From an uncultured Oxalobacter sp. (GTDB taxonomy: Bacteria; Pseudomonadota; Gammaproteobacteria; Burkholderiales; Burkholderiaceae_D), in NCBI GenBank assembly GCA_934277985.1, contig CAKQWF010000005.1, positions 124,001-188,000 on the forward strand: a stretch of DNA of 64,000 nt. The letters are read 5' to 3'. Of the stretch, positions 28,238 to 36,992 are shown in pieces. Under the pieces are notes generated by a model. The model ran no database searches, was not told where the DNA came from, and saw only the letters and a program-made list of their open reading frames with translations. Made by a program: the position numbers and the translations under genes. Each line of letters opens with the position of its first letter. The first letter of the stretch is position 1.

Positions 28238-30850
28238 ATGACCAAAACACTCATCATCGCCGAAAAACCGTCTGTCGCGAATGACATTGCGAAAAGCCTC
28301 GGCGGATTTACCAAAGAGGGTGACTATTTCGAGTCGGATCAGTATGTCCTGACTTCGGCAGTCGGGCACCTTCTGGAGATCAAGGCGCCTGAAGAGTATG
28401 AGGTCAAGCGCGGAAAGTGGAGTTTCGCCAATTTGCCCGTCATTCCGCCGCATTTTGCACTCGAACCGATTGCGAAAACCGAGTCGCGGCTCAAATTGCT
28501 GGGTAAACTGATCCGGCGCAAGGATGTTTCGACAATCGTCAATGCATGTGATGCGGGACGTGAAGGCGAACTGATTTTCAGGTTGATCGCGCAATATACC
28601 AAGGCGAAACAGCCGATCAAACGGCTGTGGTTGCAATCCATGACGCCGTCGGCGATACGTGATGGCTTCATGCATTTGCGCGATGACGAGGAAATGCTGC
28701 CTTTGGCCAGAGCGGCCAGAAGCCGTTCCGAAGCGGACTGGCTGATCGGAATCAACGGCACGAGAGCCATGACGGCTTTCAATTCAAAAGAGGGCGGTTT
28801 TTTTCTGACGACGGTGGGACGTGTCCAGACACCGACCCTGTCGATCGTGGTGCAGCGCGAGGAAAAAATCAAGAATTTCGTTGCGCGGGACTATTGGGAA
28901 GTTCGTGCGGAATTTTCCTGCGCGCAAGGGGTCTATGAAGGACGGTGGACCGACAGGCATTTCAGGAAGGACGAAAACGATCCCGAAAAGAGAGCGGAAC
29001 GTTTGTGGAACCGTGCCGATGCCGATGCCATTGTTTCGGCGTGTGCAGGACAAAACGGAACGGTGACAGAGGAATCGAAACCGACGACGTCCATGTCGCC
29101 GGCATTGTTCGATCTGACCAGTCTGCAACGTGAAGCCAATGCACGTTTCGGATTTTCTGCCAAGAATACGCTGGCGCTGGCACAGGCATTGTATGAAAGA
29201 CACAAGGTGCTGACATATCCGCGAACGGATTCACGTCATTTGCCTGAAGATTATCTGCAAACGAGCATGCAGACGCTGGAAAGTCTGGCCGGGCGTGCCG
29301 ACTATCAGCATTATGCGTCGCAGATTCTGGAAAAACATTGGGTCAAACCGAACAAGCGGATTTTCGACAACACGAAGATATCCGACCACTTCGCCATTAT
29401 TCCGACGACGCAGTTGCCAAGAAACCTGTCGGAGCCTGAACAGAAATTGTACGATCTGGTCGCGCGCCGGTTCATGGCCGTGTTTTTCCCGGCAGCCGAA
29501 TTTCTGGTCACGACACGGTTTACCGAAGTAGCCGGACATTGTTTCAGGAGCGAGGGACGTATCATGACCCGACCGGGCTGGCTCGCCGTTTACGGCAAGG
29601 AAGTTCCGGTATCGGGACGACAGGGTGAGAACGATCGTCTGCTGGTTCCGGTCTCTCCTGGAGAAACCGTGATGACCGACAAGGTCACTGTCGATGCATT
29701 GGCCACGAAACCACCGGCACGCTATACCGAAGCGACGTTGCTTTCCGCCATGGAAGGGGCAGGGAAACTGGTGGATGATGAATTGCGTGAAGCCATGAAA
29801 GGCAAGGGGCTGGGAACACCTGCTACCCGCGCCGCCATTATCGAAGGGTTGCTGGGAGAAAAATATCTTTTGCGTGAAGGCAGGGAACTGATTCCGACAC
29901 CCAAGGCGTTCCAGTTGATGACTCTGCTCAAGGGGCTGGGCGTCAAGGAGCTGACGTTGCCGGAATTGACGGGCGAATGGGAGTTCAAGCTCGCGCAGAT
30001 GGAACAGGGACAGATCAGTCGTGAAGAATTCATGGAGCAGATCGCCCAAATGGCGCAGGTGATCGTCAAACGTGCCAAGGAATATGATGAGGACACGATT
30101 CCGGGCGATTATGCGACCTTGCAAACACCTTGTCCGAAATGTGGTGGCGAAATCCGTGAAAATTATCGCCGGTTTGCTTGTACGCAGTGCGATTTCTCGA
30201 TCAGCAAGACACCGGGAAGCCGACAGTTTTCCATACCGGAAGTCGAAGAACTGATCAGGAACGGACAGATCGGTCCCCTGCAAGGATTCCGTTCGAAAAT
30301 GGGGCGTCCGTTCGCCGCTATCCTGAAGATCGTTCCGGATACTGAAAAAGACAATTTCAAACTGGAATTCGATTTCGGGCAACCCAAAGAGGAGGAAAAT
30401 GCGGAAGTTCCGGATTTTTCCGGAAAGACACCGCTTGGCCAGTGCCCGAAATGTCATGGCAAGGTTTATGAATCCGGTTTGTCGTATGTATGTGAAAATG
30501 CTGTCGCGAAACCGAAAACTTGCGATTTCAGAAGTGGGCGCATTATTCTCCAGCAGGAAATCCTGCCTGAACAGATGACGAAATTACTGGAAGAAGGACA
30601 GACCGATTTGCTGGCAGGTTTCGTTTCACAGCGGACTCACAGGCCTTTCAAGGCATATCTTGCATTGGATAAAGATGGCAAGGTCAGTTTCAAGTTCGAC
30701 GAAACGGCAGGCAAGGCGGCATCTGCACGGAAAAAAGCGGCATCTTCTGTTACTGCGAAAAAAACGGAAACCGCAAAGACGACTTCGGCACGCAAAACAG
30801 CTGGCAGGAAAAGAACCGTCAAAAAAGAAACGACAGATGGCCAGGTATGA
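28238..30850 (+). CDS. topB: DNA topoisomerase III
   Basis: An 870-residue type IA topoisomerase. It has the TOPRIM domain (MTKTLIIAEKPSVA, DAGREGELIF), the active-site tyrosine in VLTYPRTDSRHLPEDY, and two C-terminal zinc-ribbon modules (CPKCGGEIRE...CTQC and CPKCHGKVYE...C). The end is a Lys/Ala-rich tail (from about residue 825) likely to contact DNA non-specifically. It removes precatenanes and decatenates DNA. It lies 223 bases after dprA, in a gap where I see no gene, and ends at a strong terminator. Confidence 0.95.
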   Translation: MTKTLIIAEKPSVANDIAKSLGGFTKEGDYFESDQYVLTSAVGHLLEIKAPEEYEVKRGKWSFANLPVIPPHFALEPIAKTESRLKLLGKLIRRKDVSTIVNACDAGREGELIFRLIAQYTKAKQPIKRLWLQSMTPSAIRDGFMHLRDDEEMLPLARAARSRSEADWLIGINGTRAMTAFNSKEGGFFLTTVGRVQTPTLSIVVQREEKIKNFVARDYWEVRAEFSCAQGVYEGRWTDRHFRKDENDPEKRAERLWNRADADAIVSACAGQNGTVTEESKPTTSMSPALFDLTSLQREANARFGFSAKNTLALAQALYERHKVLTYPRTDSRHLPEDYLQTSMQTLESLAGRADYQHYASQILEKHWVKPNKRIFDNTKISDHFAIIPTTQLPRNLSEPEQKLYDLVARRFMAVFFPAAEFLVTTRFTEVAGHCFRSEGRIMTRPGWLAVYGKEVPVSGRQGENDRLLVPVSPGETVMTDKVTVDALATKPPARYTEATLLSAMEGAGKLVDDELREAMKGKGLGTPATRAAIIEGLLGEKYLLREGRELIPTPKAFQLMTLLKGLGVKELTLPELTGEWEFKLAQMEQGQISREEFMEQIAQMAQVIVKRAKEYDEDTIPGDYATLQTPCPKCGGEIRENYRRFACTQCDFSISKTPGSRQFSIPEVEELIRNGQIGPLQGFRSKMGRPFAAILKIVPDTEKDNFKLEFDFGQPKEEENAEVPDFSGKTPLGQCPKCHGKVYESGLSYVCENAVAKPKTCDFRSGRIILQQEILPEQMTKLLEEGQTDLLAGFVSQRTHRPFKAYLALDKDGKVSFKFDETAGKAASARKKAASSVTAKKTETAKTTSARKTAGRKRTVKKETTDGQV

Positions 30851-30874
30851 CGGATGCTGTATCGGCAGACAACA

Positions 30875-30901
30875 AAAAAGGAGGCGAAAGCCTCCTTTTT
30901 T
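30875..30901. terminator. bidirectional Rho-independent terminator
   Basis: The stem GGAGGC/GCCTCC (30880-30885 with 30890-30895) has a GAAA tetraloop and is flanked by A5 and T6. It ends topB on the plus strand and the convergent aldo/keto reductase on the minus strand. Confidence 0.93.
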
Positions 30902-30922
30902 GTACGAGGTTGTGCCGCCGGA

Positions 30923-31960
30923 TCAACGGTGTCCCAGTACAGGATGCGGCTGATACGGTTTTTCCAGTTCGGCGATATCTTCGTCGGAAAGTTTGACGGA
31001 GACGGCAGAGAGTGCCTCGTCGAGCTGGTACAGCTTGGATGCGCCGATAATCGGGGCGGTTACGCCTTTGTGCAGTAACCATGAATAGGCCACTTGCGCA
31101 TTGGAAAGACCGAGTCGTTTGGCGACACGCGAGAGCGCATTGACGACATCGAAGTCCGCGTCGGAGTAGAAGACGCGCAATGCCATTTCGTCCGTTTTGG
31201 CACGTGACGTGGCGGAATTGTTTTTCGAGGTGTCGCGATCGTCCGGTTTGCGGTTGCCTGCCAGAAAACCGCGAGCCAGCGGACTCCATGGAATCAGGCC
31301 AACGCCCTGATCCTTGCAGAGCGGAATCATTTCGCGTTCCTCTTCGCGGTAGGCCAGATTGTAATGATTTTGCATGGAGATGAAGCGAGACCAGTTATGC
31401 TCGCGGGCGATCTGTTGTGCCTTGGCAAATTGCCAGGCCCACATGCTGGATGCGCCGATATAGCGTACTTTGCCGGAACGGACGAGATCGTTCAAGGCCT
31501 CCATCGTTTCCTCGATCGGAGTCGATGGATCCCAGCGGTGTATCTGGTAGAGATCGATATAGTCGGTTCCCAGCCGTTTCAGCGATGCATCCACAGCGGC
31601 GAAGATATGTTTTCTGGACAAACCGCTGGTGTTCGGCGGAATGGCCGATGCATTGGCGGAAGCCGCGTCTGCCGTAATATCGTCAGAAACATGGAAATAA
31701 ACTTTCGTGGCGATGATGATTTCATCACGTTTGGCGTATTCTTTCAGCAGTTTGCCGGTCAGGACTTCGGACAGACCGTTGGAATACAGATTGGCCGTAT
31801 CGAAAAAATTGATGCCCGCTTCAATGGCGCGCTTGATGAACGGACGCGAAGCCGCGCGATCCAGAACCCATGGCCGCCATTTGGGTGAGCCGTAAGTCAT
31901 CATCCCCAGACAGATCCGGGATACTTTCAATCCACTTGATCCAAGATTGACGTACTCCAT
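30923..31960 (-). CDS. aldo/keto reductase (345 aa)
   Basis: A larger AKR of the YghZ/Kv-beta-like type. The tetrad residues are seen as Asp and Tyr in NFFDTANLY, Lys in ATKVYF and His in YQIHRWDPS, with NHYNLAYREEEREMIPLC and the cofactor end PIIGASKLYQLDEAL. It is only distantly similar to the AKR at 23765. Substrate unknown. It lies 15 bases downstream of ntrX on the same strand, so read-through from the ntrYX operon is possible. Confidence 0.85.
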   Translation of the reverse strand: MEYVNLGSSGLKVSRICLGMMTYGSPKWRPWVLDRAASRPFIKRAIEAGINFFDTANLYSNGLSEVLTGKLLKEYAKRDEIIIATKVYFHVSDDITADAASANASAIPPNTSGLSRKHIFAAVDASLKRLGTDYIDLYQIHRWDPSTPIEETMEALNDLVRSGKVRYIGASSMWAWQFAKAQQIAREHNWSRFISMQNHYNLAYREEEREMIPLCKDQGVGLIPWSPLARGFLAGNRKPDDRDTSKNNSATSRAKTDEMALRVFYSDADFDVVNALSRVAKRLGLSNAQVAYSWLLHKGVTAPIIGASKLYQLDEALSAVSVKLSDEDIAELEKPYQPHPVLGHR

Positions 31961-31975
31961 CAGTAGATCCTTTCG

Positions 31976-32680
31976 TTAATGGTGTTTTTTTGATGTCTTG
32001 ACCGGCTCGACACCCAGCTGCTTGAGCTTTCGGTAGAGGTGGGTTCGTTCCAGTCCTGTTTTTTCGGCGACGCGGGTCATGCTGCCGCCTTCCTGTGCCA
32101 GATGATGTTCGAAGTAGAGGCGTTCGAACATGTCACGTGCCTCGCGCAATGGCAGGTCGAATGAAAGCATGGAGGCATCGATGGTATTGGACGGCGCAGC
32201 GACACTGACTTGCGCTGGTATCGGCATGGTACCGGTGACGGGCGCGACCGTACGTGTATCCCCCATCACCGTATTGTGTTGGGCCATCGTGACGGGAGTC
32301 GGCCTGTTTTTTTCCTGATTACGTGCCAGACCCTGCTGGACAGCCTGAAGCAGTTTCTGGAGCGCGATCGGCTTTTCGAGAAAATTCATGGCGCCGATGC
32401 GTGTGGCCTCGACAGCGGTATCGATGGTGGCGTGACCGGACATCATGATGACCGGCATGGTCAGATAACCGTCACGTTGCCATTCCTTGAGCAGGGTAAC
32501 GCCATCGGTATCGGGCATCCAGATGTCCAGCAGAACCAGATCGGGTGTTTCTGCGGCACGTGCCTCACGTGCCTGTTGTGCGTTTTCAGCGGTTTGTACG
32601 ACGTGCCCTTCATCGGACAGAATTTCCGACAACAGTTCACGTATTCCCATTTCATCGTCGACGACCAGAATATTTGCCAT
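31976..32680 (-). CDS. NtrX-like response regulator lacking the AAA+ domain
   Basis: A 234-residue regulator: an N-terminal receiver domain (1-120; phosphoacceptor D52 in LLDIWMPDTDG), a Thr/Pro/Ala-rich linker, and a C-terminal Fis-type helix-turn-helix (about 185-230, SMTRVAEKTGLERTHLYRKLKQLGV). The GAFTGA-bearing AAA+ module that lets classical NtrX (about 450 residues) activate sigma54 is absent, so it probably regulates without direct sigma54 contact. It pairs with NtrY encoded just upstream. Betaproteobacteria are known to carry such short forms. Confidence 0.83.
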   Translation of the reverse strand: MANILVVDDEMGIRELLSEILSDEGHVVQTAENAQQAREARAAETPDLVLLDIWMPDTDGVTLLKEWQRDGYLTMPVIMMSGHATIDTAVEATRIGAMNFLEKPIALQKLLQAVQQGLARNQEKNRPTPVTMAQHNTVMGDTRTVAPVTGTMPIPAQVSVAAPSNTIDASMLSFDLPLREARDMFERLYFEHHLAQEGGSMTRVAEKTGLERTHLYRKLKQLGVEPVKTSKKHH

Positions 32681-32703
32681 ATTTTAAATCTTGAATATTG
32701 TTG

Positions 32704-32733
32704 TTCCGCTTCCGCTTCCGCTTCCGCTTCCGC
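32704..32733. repeat. hexanucleotide tandem repeat (TTCCGC)x5
   Basis: Five perfect copies of TTCCGC fill half of the 61-base gap between the ntrY stop and the ntrX start. On the coding strand this is GCGGAA repeated, ending about 23 bases before the ntrX ATG. Confidence 0.95.
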
Positions 32734-32741
32734 TCCGGGGG

Positions 32742-35015
32742 CTAGGCTTGTCGGTTTTCCGGGGAAGCCAGTTGCAGGAACAGAATCGAAACTTTTGCTC
32801 CATTTGTATCGGTTCGATTTTGCACGTCAATACGACCACCGTGTTCCTCAACAATTTTTTTGACCACAGCCATGCCAAGGCCTGTGCCGCGTTCTTTTGT
32901 CGTGATGTAAGGTTCGAAGATGCGTGCCAGTATTTTTTGTGAGAACCCGGGTCCATTATCCATGACAGAAAGTCGGACTGCAATGCAGATTTTGCCCGAA
33001 GCATTCTGGTAGTGGACTTTTTCGGTGATTAATTCGATGCTAGGCGTATAGTGTTCACGATTTTGCACTTCACTGATCGCATCCTGCGCATTCTGGAGCA
33101 AGTTGTGGATGACCTGACGTAACTGGGTTTCATCGCCCATGATATCGGGCAGTTGTGCATCCAGGCGCGTATGGACGATTTCATGGGAATCATCTCCAGC
33201 ATAAAGATGGACGATATCTTCGGCTAGTGCATTCAAATTCAGTGGTTTGAGGAAAGCAGGTGGTGTTCTGGCGAAATTCCGGAAATCGTTGACCATCTGT
33301 TTCATGGAAGTGACCTGGTTGACGATCGTGTCGGTGCTCTTTTTCAGAATGGCGGCATCCTGCTCGGACAGTCTGTCGTGCAGTTTCATTTGCAAGCGTT
33401 CTGCCGAAAGCTGGATCGGCGTCAGCGGATTCTTGATTTCATGCGCCAGTCTGCGTGCCACTTCGCCCCACGCGATGGATCGTTGTGCGGAAATGACTTC
33501 CGTAATGTCATCGAAAACGACGATGTAGCGGTTTTCATGGTTGACCAGATGGGACGAGCCACGTGCCAGCAAGGTGATGTCCGATTCGTTCGGTTTGTCA
33601 GGATCATGCGCGATTTCGATTTGCTGTTGCCAGTGGAAATCCGTGGAGTGATCGTTGGCGGCAGCCTGTGCGGAAAATTCGGAGAAAGCTTTTGTGATGG
33701 TGCCCGAAAAGTCGGCCAGTCCGCTGATTTCGGACAACTTCCTGCCGACCAGCGGTGTCAGATCGTGCCGCAGAATCCGTGCGACCGGTGCATTGCATCC
33801 GACGAGCCTGAATTCGTGGTCGAGAACAATCACGCCCGCAGACATGTTGGCCAGTACCGATTCAAGATAAACCTTCGCAGCTTCCAGATCGGCACGGCTT
33901 TTTTCAGCCTGAGCGCGTGCTTCGGCAAGCTGGTGGGTCATGGCATTGAAGGATTGGGTCAGTGTTCCCAGTTCATCGTTGCTGGAGACGATGGGGCGTG
34001 GCGAAAGATTGCCTTCCGAAACCGCTTTCGTTCCTTGTGCCAGCAGCAACAGGGGGCGTGCCAGATTGGAGGCGATCTGGAAGGCGCTGGCGATCGCGCC
34101 GAAAATGGCCAGCAACAGTGTCAGCGACAGTGTGACGATATAAATTTTCCGCAATCCGGAGCGTGACAGGGAACGGATCTGGTATTCGCTGTATGCCGCG
34201 CGCAGTGCCTCGGCGTTGTTGGCCAGATTGGCTGGCATTTTTTGCAGCAGCTGGAGGTAATAAGGATCGTTTTGCAGCGAGATCGACAGACTGTGCACCG
34301 GTATGGGAACGATGACGCGGATCATCAGATCGGCTTCCTGCTGGTCTGCTGTGGACGGATCGTCGATTTCCCCTTCGATGGCTGAATAATGCGCAGTCGT
34401 GCGCAGCTGGCGCAGTATCGACGGTGAAGGAAGATCGGGGACCAGTGCGGTATTGACGGAACCGGAGGTGGCGATCAGGTGACCACGGCCGTTGATAATG
34501 GCCGCTTCGATGCCGTCCTTGTCGTTTCTGAAGCGGGTCAGCATGAGCGTTTGTTCCGACAGAGGCTGTCCCGCGAGTTCATTGGCAAGACGGTTTGCCT
34601 GAATGGTCAGGTTTTCGCGTGAGGTATCGAGAATGGATTGCGCCAGTTTGACACCGGAATCCAGTGCGGATTCGACGCGGACATCGAACCAGGATTCGAT
34701 AGATCGTGATACGAACTGGACGGAGACGACGTAGATGATGGCGCCCGGCAATATACCCATCAATGCGAAAAGCAGCACCAGACGGGTCATCAGTTTCGAG
34801 CCGAACTTGCCCCGCCGGTACCGGTTGTATAGCCGAATCAGCATCCATACGACCAGTACCAGCAGGGCGGCTGCGACCAGAATGTTCACGCCGACCAGCC
34901 AGGAATAGTTCCGATCGAAAAATTCGGAGTTTTCAGAAGCGGACGCGAGCAGGAAAAGCAGAATGCTCATCACGGCGCCGCCGACGATCCACAGATAACG
35001 TAAAACGCGGTTCAC
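32742..35015 (-). CDS. ntrY: sensor histidine kinase NtrY
   Basis: A 757-residue membrane kinase. Two N-terminal hydrophobic segments (from residue 8 and 41) and another at about 87 precede a periplasmic-type sensor region. A further hydrophobic segment, a HAMP linker and a PAS domain (LANMSAGVIVLDHEFRLVG) follow. The HisKA motif is ARRLAHEIKNPLTPIQLSAE and the ATPase part contains DNGPGFSQKILARIFEP and GTGLGMAVVKKIVEEHGG. NtrY/NtrX systems respond to nitrogen or redox state. It starts 12 bases after the DUF4390 gene. Confidence 0.9.
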   Translation of the reverse strand: MNRVLRYLWIVGGAVMSILLFLLASASENSEFFDRNYSWLVGVNILVAAALLVLVVWMLIRLYNRYRRGKFGSKLMTRLVLLFALMGILPGAIIYVVSVQFVSRSIESWFDVRVESALDSGVKLAQSILDTSRENLTIQANRLANELAGQPLSEQTLMLTRFRNDKDGIEAAIINGRGHLIATSGSVNTALVPDLPSPSILRQLRTTAHYSAIEGEIDDPSTADQQEADLMIRVIVPIPVHSLSISLQNDPYYLQLLQKMPANLANNAEALRAAYSEYQIRSLSRSGLRKIYIVTLSLTLLLAIFGAIASAFQIASNLARPLLLLAQGTKAVSEGNLSPRPIVSSNDELGTLTQSFNAMTHQLAEARAQAEKSRADLEAAKVYLESVLANMSAGVIVLDHEFRLVGCNAPVARILRHDLTPLVGRKLSEISGLADFSGTITKAFSEFSAQAAANDHSTDFHWQQQIEIAHDPDKPNESDITLLARGSSHLVNHENRYIVVFDDITEVISAQRSIAWGEVARRLAHEIKNPLTPIQLSAERLQMKLHDRLSEQDAAILKKSTDTIVNQVTSMKQMVNDFRNFARTPPAFLKPLNLNALAEDIVHLYAGDDSHEIVHTRLDAQLPDIMGDETQLRQVIHNLLQNAQDAISEVQNREHYTPSIELITEKVHYQNASGKICIAVRLSVMDNGPGFSQKILARIFEPYITTKERGTGLGMAVVKKIVEEHGGRIDVQNRTDTNGAKVSILFLQLASPENRQA

Positions 35016-35027
35016 TTTTGTTTTCGG

Positions 35028-35594
35028 TTATGGAACATAAGAAAACCGCTTCCAGTCGGAAACAAGACGCCAGTCATGATTGTTCAGGGCGTTTATCTGG
35101 AATGGTTTGGGCAGTTGTGAAATGTCCAGCATGATGCGGACCGCAACCTGATATTCTTCGCCTGGAGAGAGATCTGACTGATCCGCGATGGACCAGCCGG
35201 GCGGATAACGGATGGCGGAAAGCGCTTCTTCCAGCGTACTGTAATTGCGCTGGATGGTTCCTGGAATGGAAATGCTGTACTGGCGTGTCAATACATTGTA
35301 GGAGATACGTGTCGTTCTGGATTTGGAGACCGGAATCTCGTTGAACCAGAAGGCGCGTGGCCGGACGACTTCGATTTCCGTTTTGAAATATAACGGGATA
35401 CCATGCGAAAGCATTTCTTCCAGACTGTGATTGAAGTCGAGTGAATAGCTGGTCAGCAGACGGTAGGTATTGTCGGTGTATTCGATTCGTGCCGTTTTGA
35501 TCTGGATATCATCCGAGGCGAGGGCAACAGACGATCCTGCCGTCATGACGATGAAAGCGATGAAAAACAGGAATTTTGACAGTCGGCGGATCAC
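35028..35594 (-). CDS. exported DUF4390 protein
   Basis: A 188-residue protein with an N-terminal signal segment (RLSKFLFFIAFIVMTAGSSV, cleavage likely near ALA-S) and the DUF4390 pattern (IKTARIEYTDNTYRLLTSYS to YQVAVRIMLDISQLPKPFQI). Function unknown; its constant place between rsmB and ntrY suggests a link to NtrY, for example a periplasmic partner. The GTG at 35594 puts the signal peptide at the N-terminus. An ATG at 35660 is also in frame but overlaps rsmB and adds an unlikely leader. Confidence 0.74.
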   Translation of the reverse strand: MIRRLSKFLFFIAFIVMTAGSSVALASDDIQIKTARIEYTDNTYRLLTSYSLDFNHSLEEMLSHGIPLYFKTEIEVVRPRAFWFNEIPVSKSRTTRISYNVLTRQYSISIPGTIQRNYSTLEEALSAIRYPPGWSIADQSDLSPGEEYQVAVRIMLDISQLPKPFQINALNNHDWRLVSDWKRFSYVP

Positions 35595-35622
35595 GGGTGG
35601 AAATGGATAATAAAATGTGCTT

Positions 35623-36963
35623 TCAATATGATAACCCGTTATGTTTGCTGAACAAAGCATAAAAAAGACCGTCGTGGTCTTCCCGCTCTCCGGAAATCGG
35701 CAGGAGCTGGCCGGGAGCAGGCAGCCTGACGGCTCCCGGCAGGGAAGCCAGTGAGGCAGCCTGTCGTTCGGATTCTTCAGGCCAGATGGAACAGGTGGCC
35801 AGTAGCAGTTTCCCGCCCGGTTTCAGCATGGTCCAGAGGTTTTCCAGGATTTTTCGGGAAAGCATTGCCAGTTCACGTGCATCATATGGTCTTCTCAACC
35901 AGCGAATATCGGGATGTCGCCGGATGATGCCGGATGCAGTGCAGGGAACATCGGCCAGAATGCAGTCGAAGGGGGTTTTGTCCCACCAGTCGGAGCGGGT
36001 GGCGTCTCCCTGACGGGTTTTCGCTTTCAGACCAAGACGCGCCAGATTTTCGTCGATCATGCGCAAGCGGTGCCTGTCACAGTCGAGCGCCAGCAGATCA
36101 ATATCGGCCAGTTCCAGCATATGTCCTGACTTTCCCCCGGGAGCGGCACAGGCGTCCAGCACTTTCATGCCGTCTTTCAGTGCCAGCAGAGGGGCGGCCA
36201 ATTGGGCGGCGGCATCCTGTACCGAAACCAGCCCGTCCATGAAGCCGGGTATTTCCTGTACAGGTACCGGATCGAGCAGTTTGATGGCAAAGGGGCCGAT
36301 GGCAGCAGTTCTGAAACCGGCCGCTTCAGCAAGCCGGCAATAAGCGGCGACTGTCGTCTTGCGTATGTTGACGCGAAGAGTCAAGGGCGGCGGCATATTG
36401 CCGACGGCAAGAATGGACATCCATTGATCCGGGTATATTTTTTCTGTCCTGTCGATCCACCAGTCGGGATAATTCCAGTGAGCACTCCGGTTTTGCGCGG
36501 CTTTTTCGAGCAGGGAATTCTTTTCGCGCAGGAAGCGCCTGAGAACGGCATTGACCAGTCCTTTGGCACGTGACAAGGAGGGGTGTGATCCGGCGGCACG
36601 AACGGCCTGATCGACAATCGTATAGGATTCGTAACGTGCGGCATCATTTCCGTGCAACAGCAGGGAAAGCGCACAATGCAACAAGCCTTGAAGTAGCGGC
36701 GGTTTCGGTGGTTTGTCGGTCAGCTCTGCGCAAAGGAATGCAGTCATGCCACGCTTGCGCATGACATGATAGGAAATGTCCTGAACCGCGCCGCGGATTG
36801 TCGTGTCGGCAGCAATCGCATCCAGTGACTGGGAAAGTGCATTTGGCAATGACTGTCCGCGAGCGACACGGCAAAAAACATCGGCGGCGACCAGCAGGCG
36901 AAACGCCAGTGAATCGGGCCTCAGTGTTGCGTTTTGGGTACGGAAGTGTTTCTGATCGGTCAC
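35623..36963 (-). CDS. rsmB: 16S rRNA m5C967 methyltransferase
   Basis: A 446-residue SAM-dependent enzyme. It has an N-terminal NusB-like RNA-binding domain, then the Rossmann methyltransferase domain with DACAAPGGKSGHMLEL and the two catalytic cysteine motifs DVPCTASGII and LLATCSIWPEES. Length is as expected (E. coli 429). It lies 29 bases after trpE on the same strand; that neighbour is unusual, while the downstream order rsmB-DUF4390-ntrY-ntrX is the common betaproteobacterial one. Confidence 0.94.
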   Translation of the reverse strand: MTDQKHFRTQNATLRPDSLAFRLLVAADVFCRVARGQSLPNALSQSLDAIAADTTIRGAVQDISYHVMRKRGMTAFLCAELTDKPPKPPLLQGLLHCALSLLLHGNDAARYESYTIVDQAVRAAGSHPSLSRAKGLVNAVLRRFLREKNSLLEKAAQNRSAHWNYPDWWIDRTEKIYPDQWMSILAVGNMPPPLTLRVNIRKTTVAAYCRLAEAAGFRTAAIGPFAIKLLDPVPVQEIPGFMDGLVSVQDAAAQLAAPLLALKDGMKVLDACAAPGGKSGHMLELADIDLLALDCDRHRLRMIDENLARLGLKAKTRQGDATRSDWWDKTPFDCILADVPCTASGIIRRHPDIRWLRRPYDARELAMLSRKILENLWTMLKPGGKLLLATCSIWPEESERQAASLASLPGAVRLPAPGQLLPISGEREDHDGLFYALFSKHNGLSY

Positions 36964-36992
36964 GCTGGCTCCTGCCGCCGCTGGATTCGAAG

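Noticed and set aside
27966..28241. 91-codon ORF spanning the dprA-topB gap, considered as a replacement for smg
   Set aside because: It starts inside dprA, ends inside topB and shows no similarity to Smg; the gap is better seen as a promoter region.
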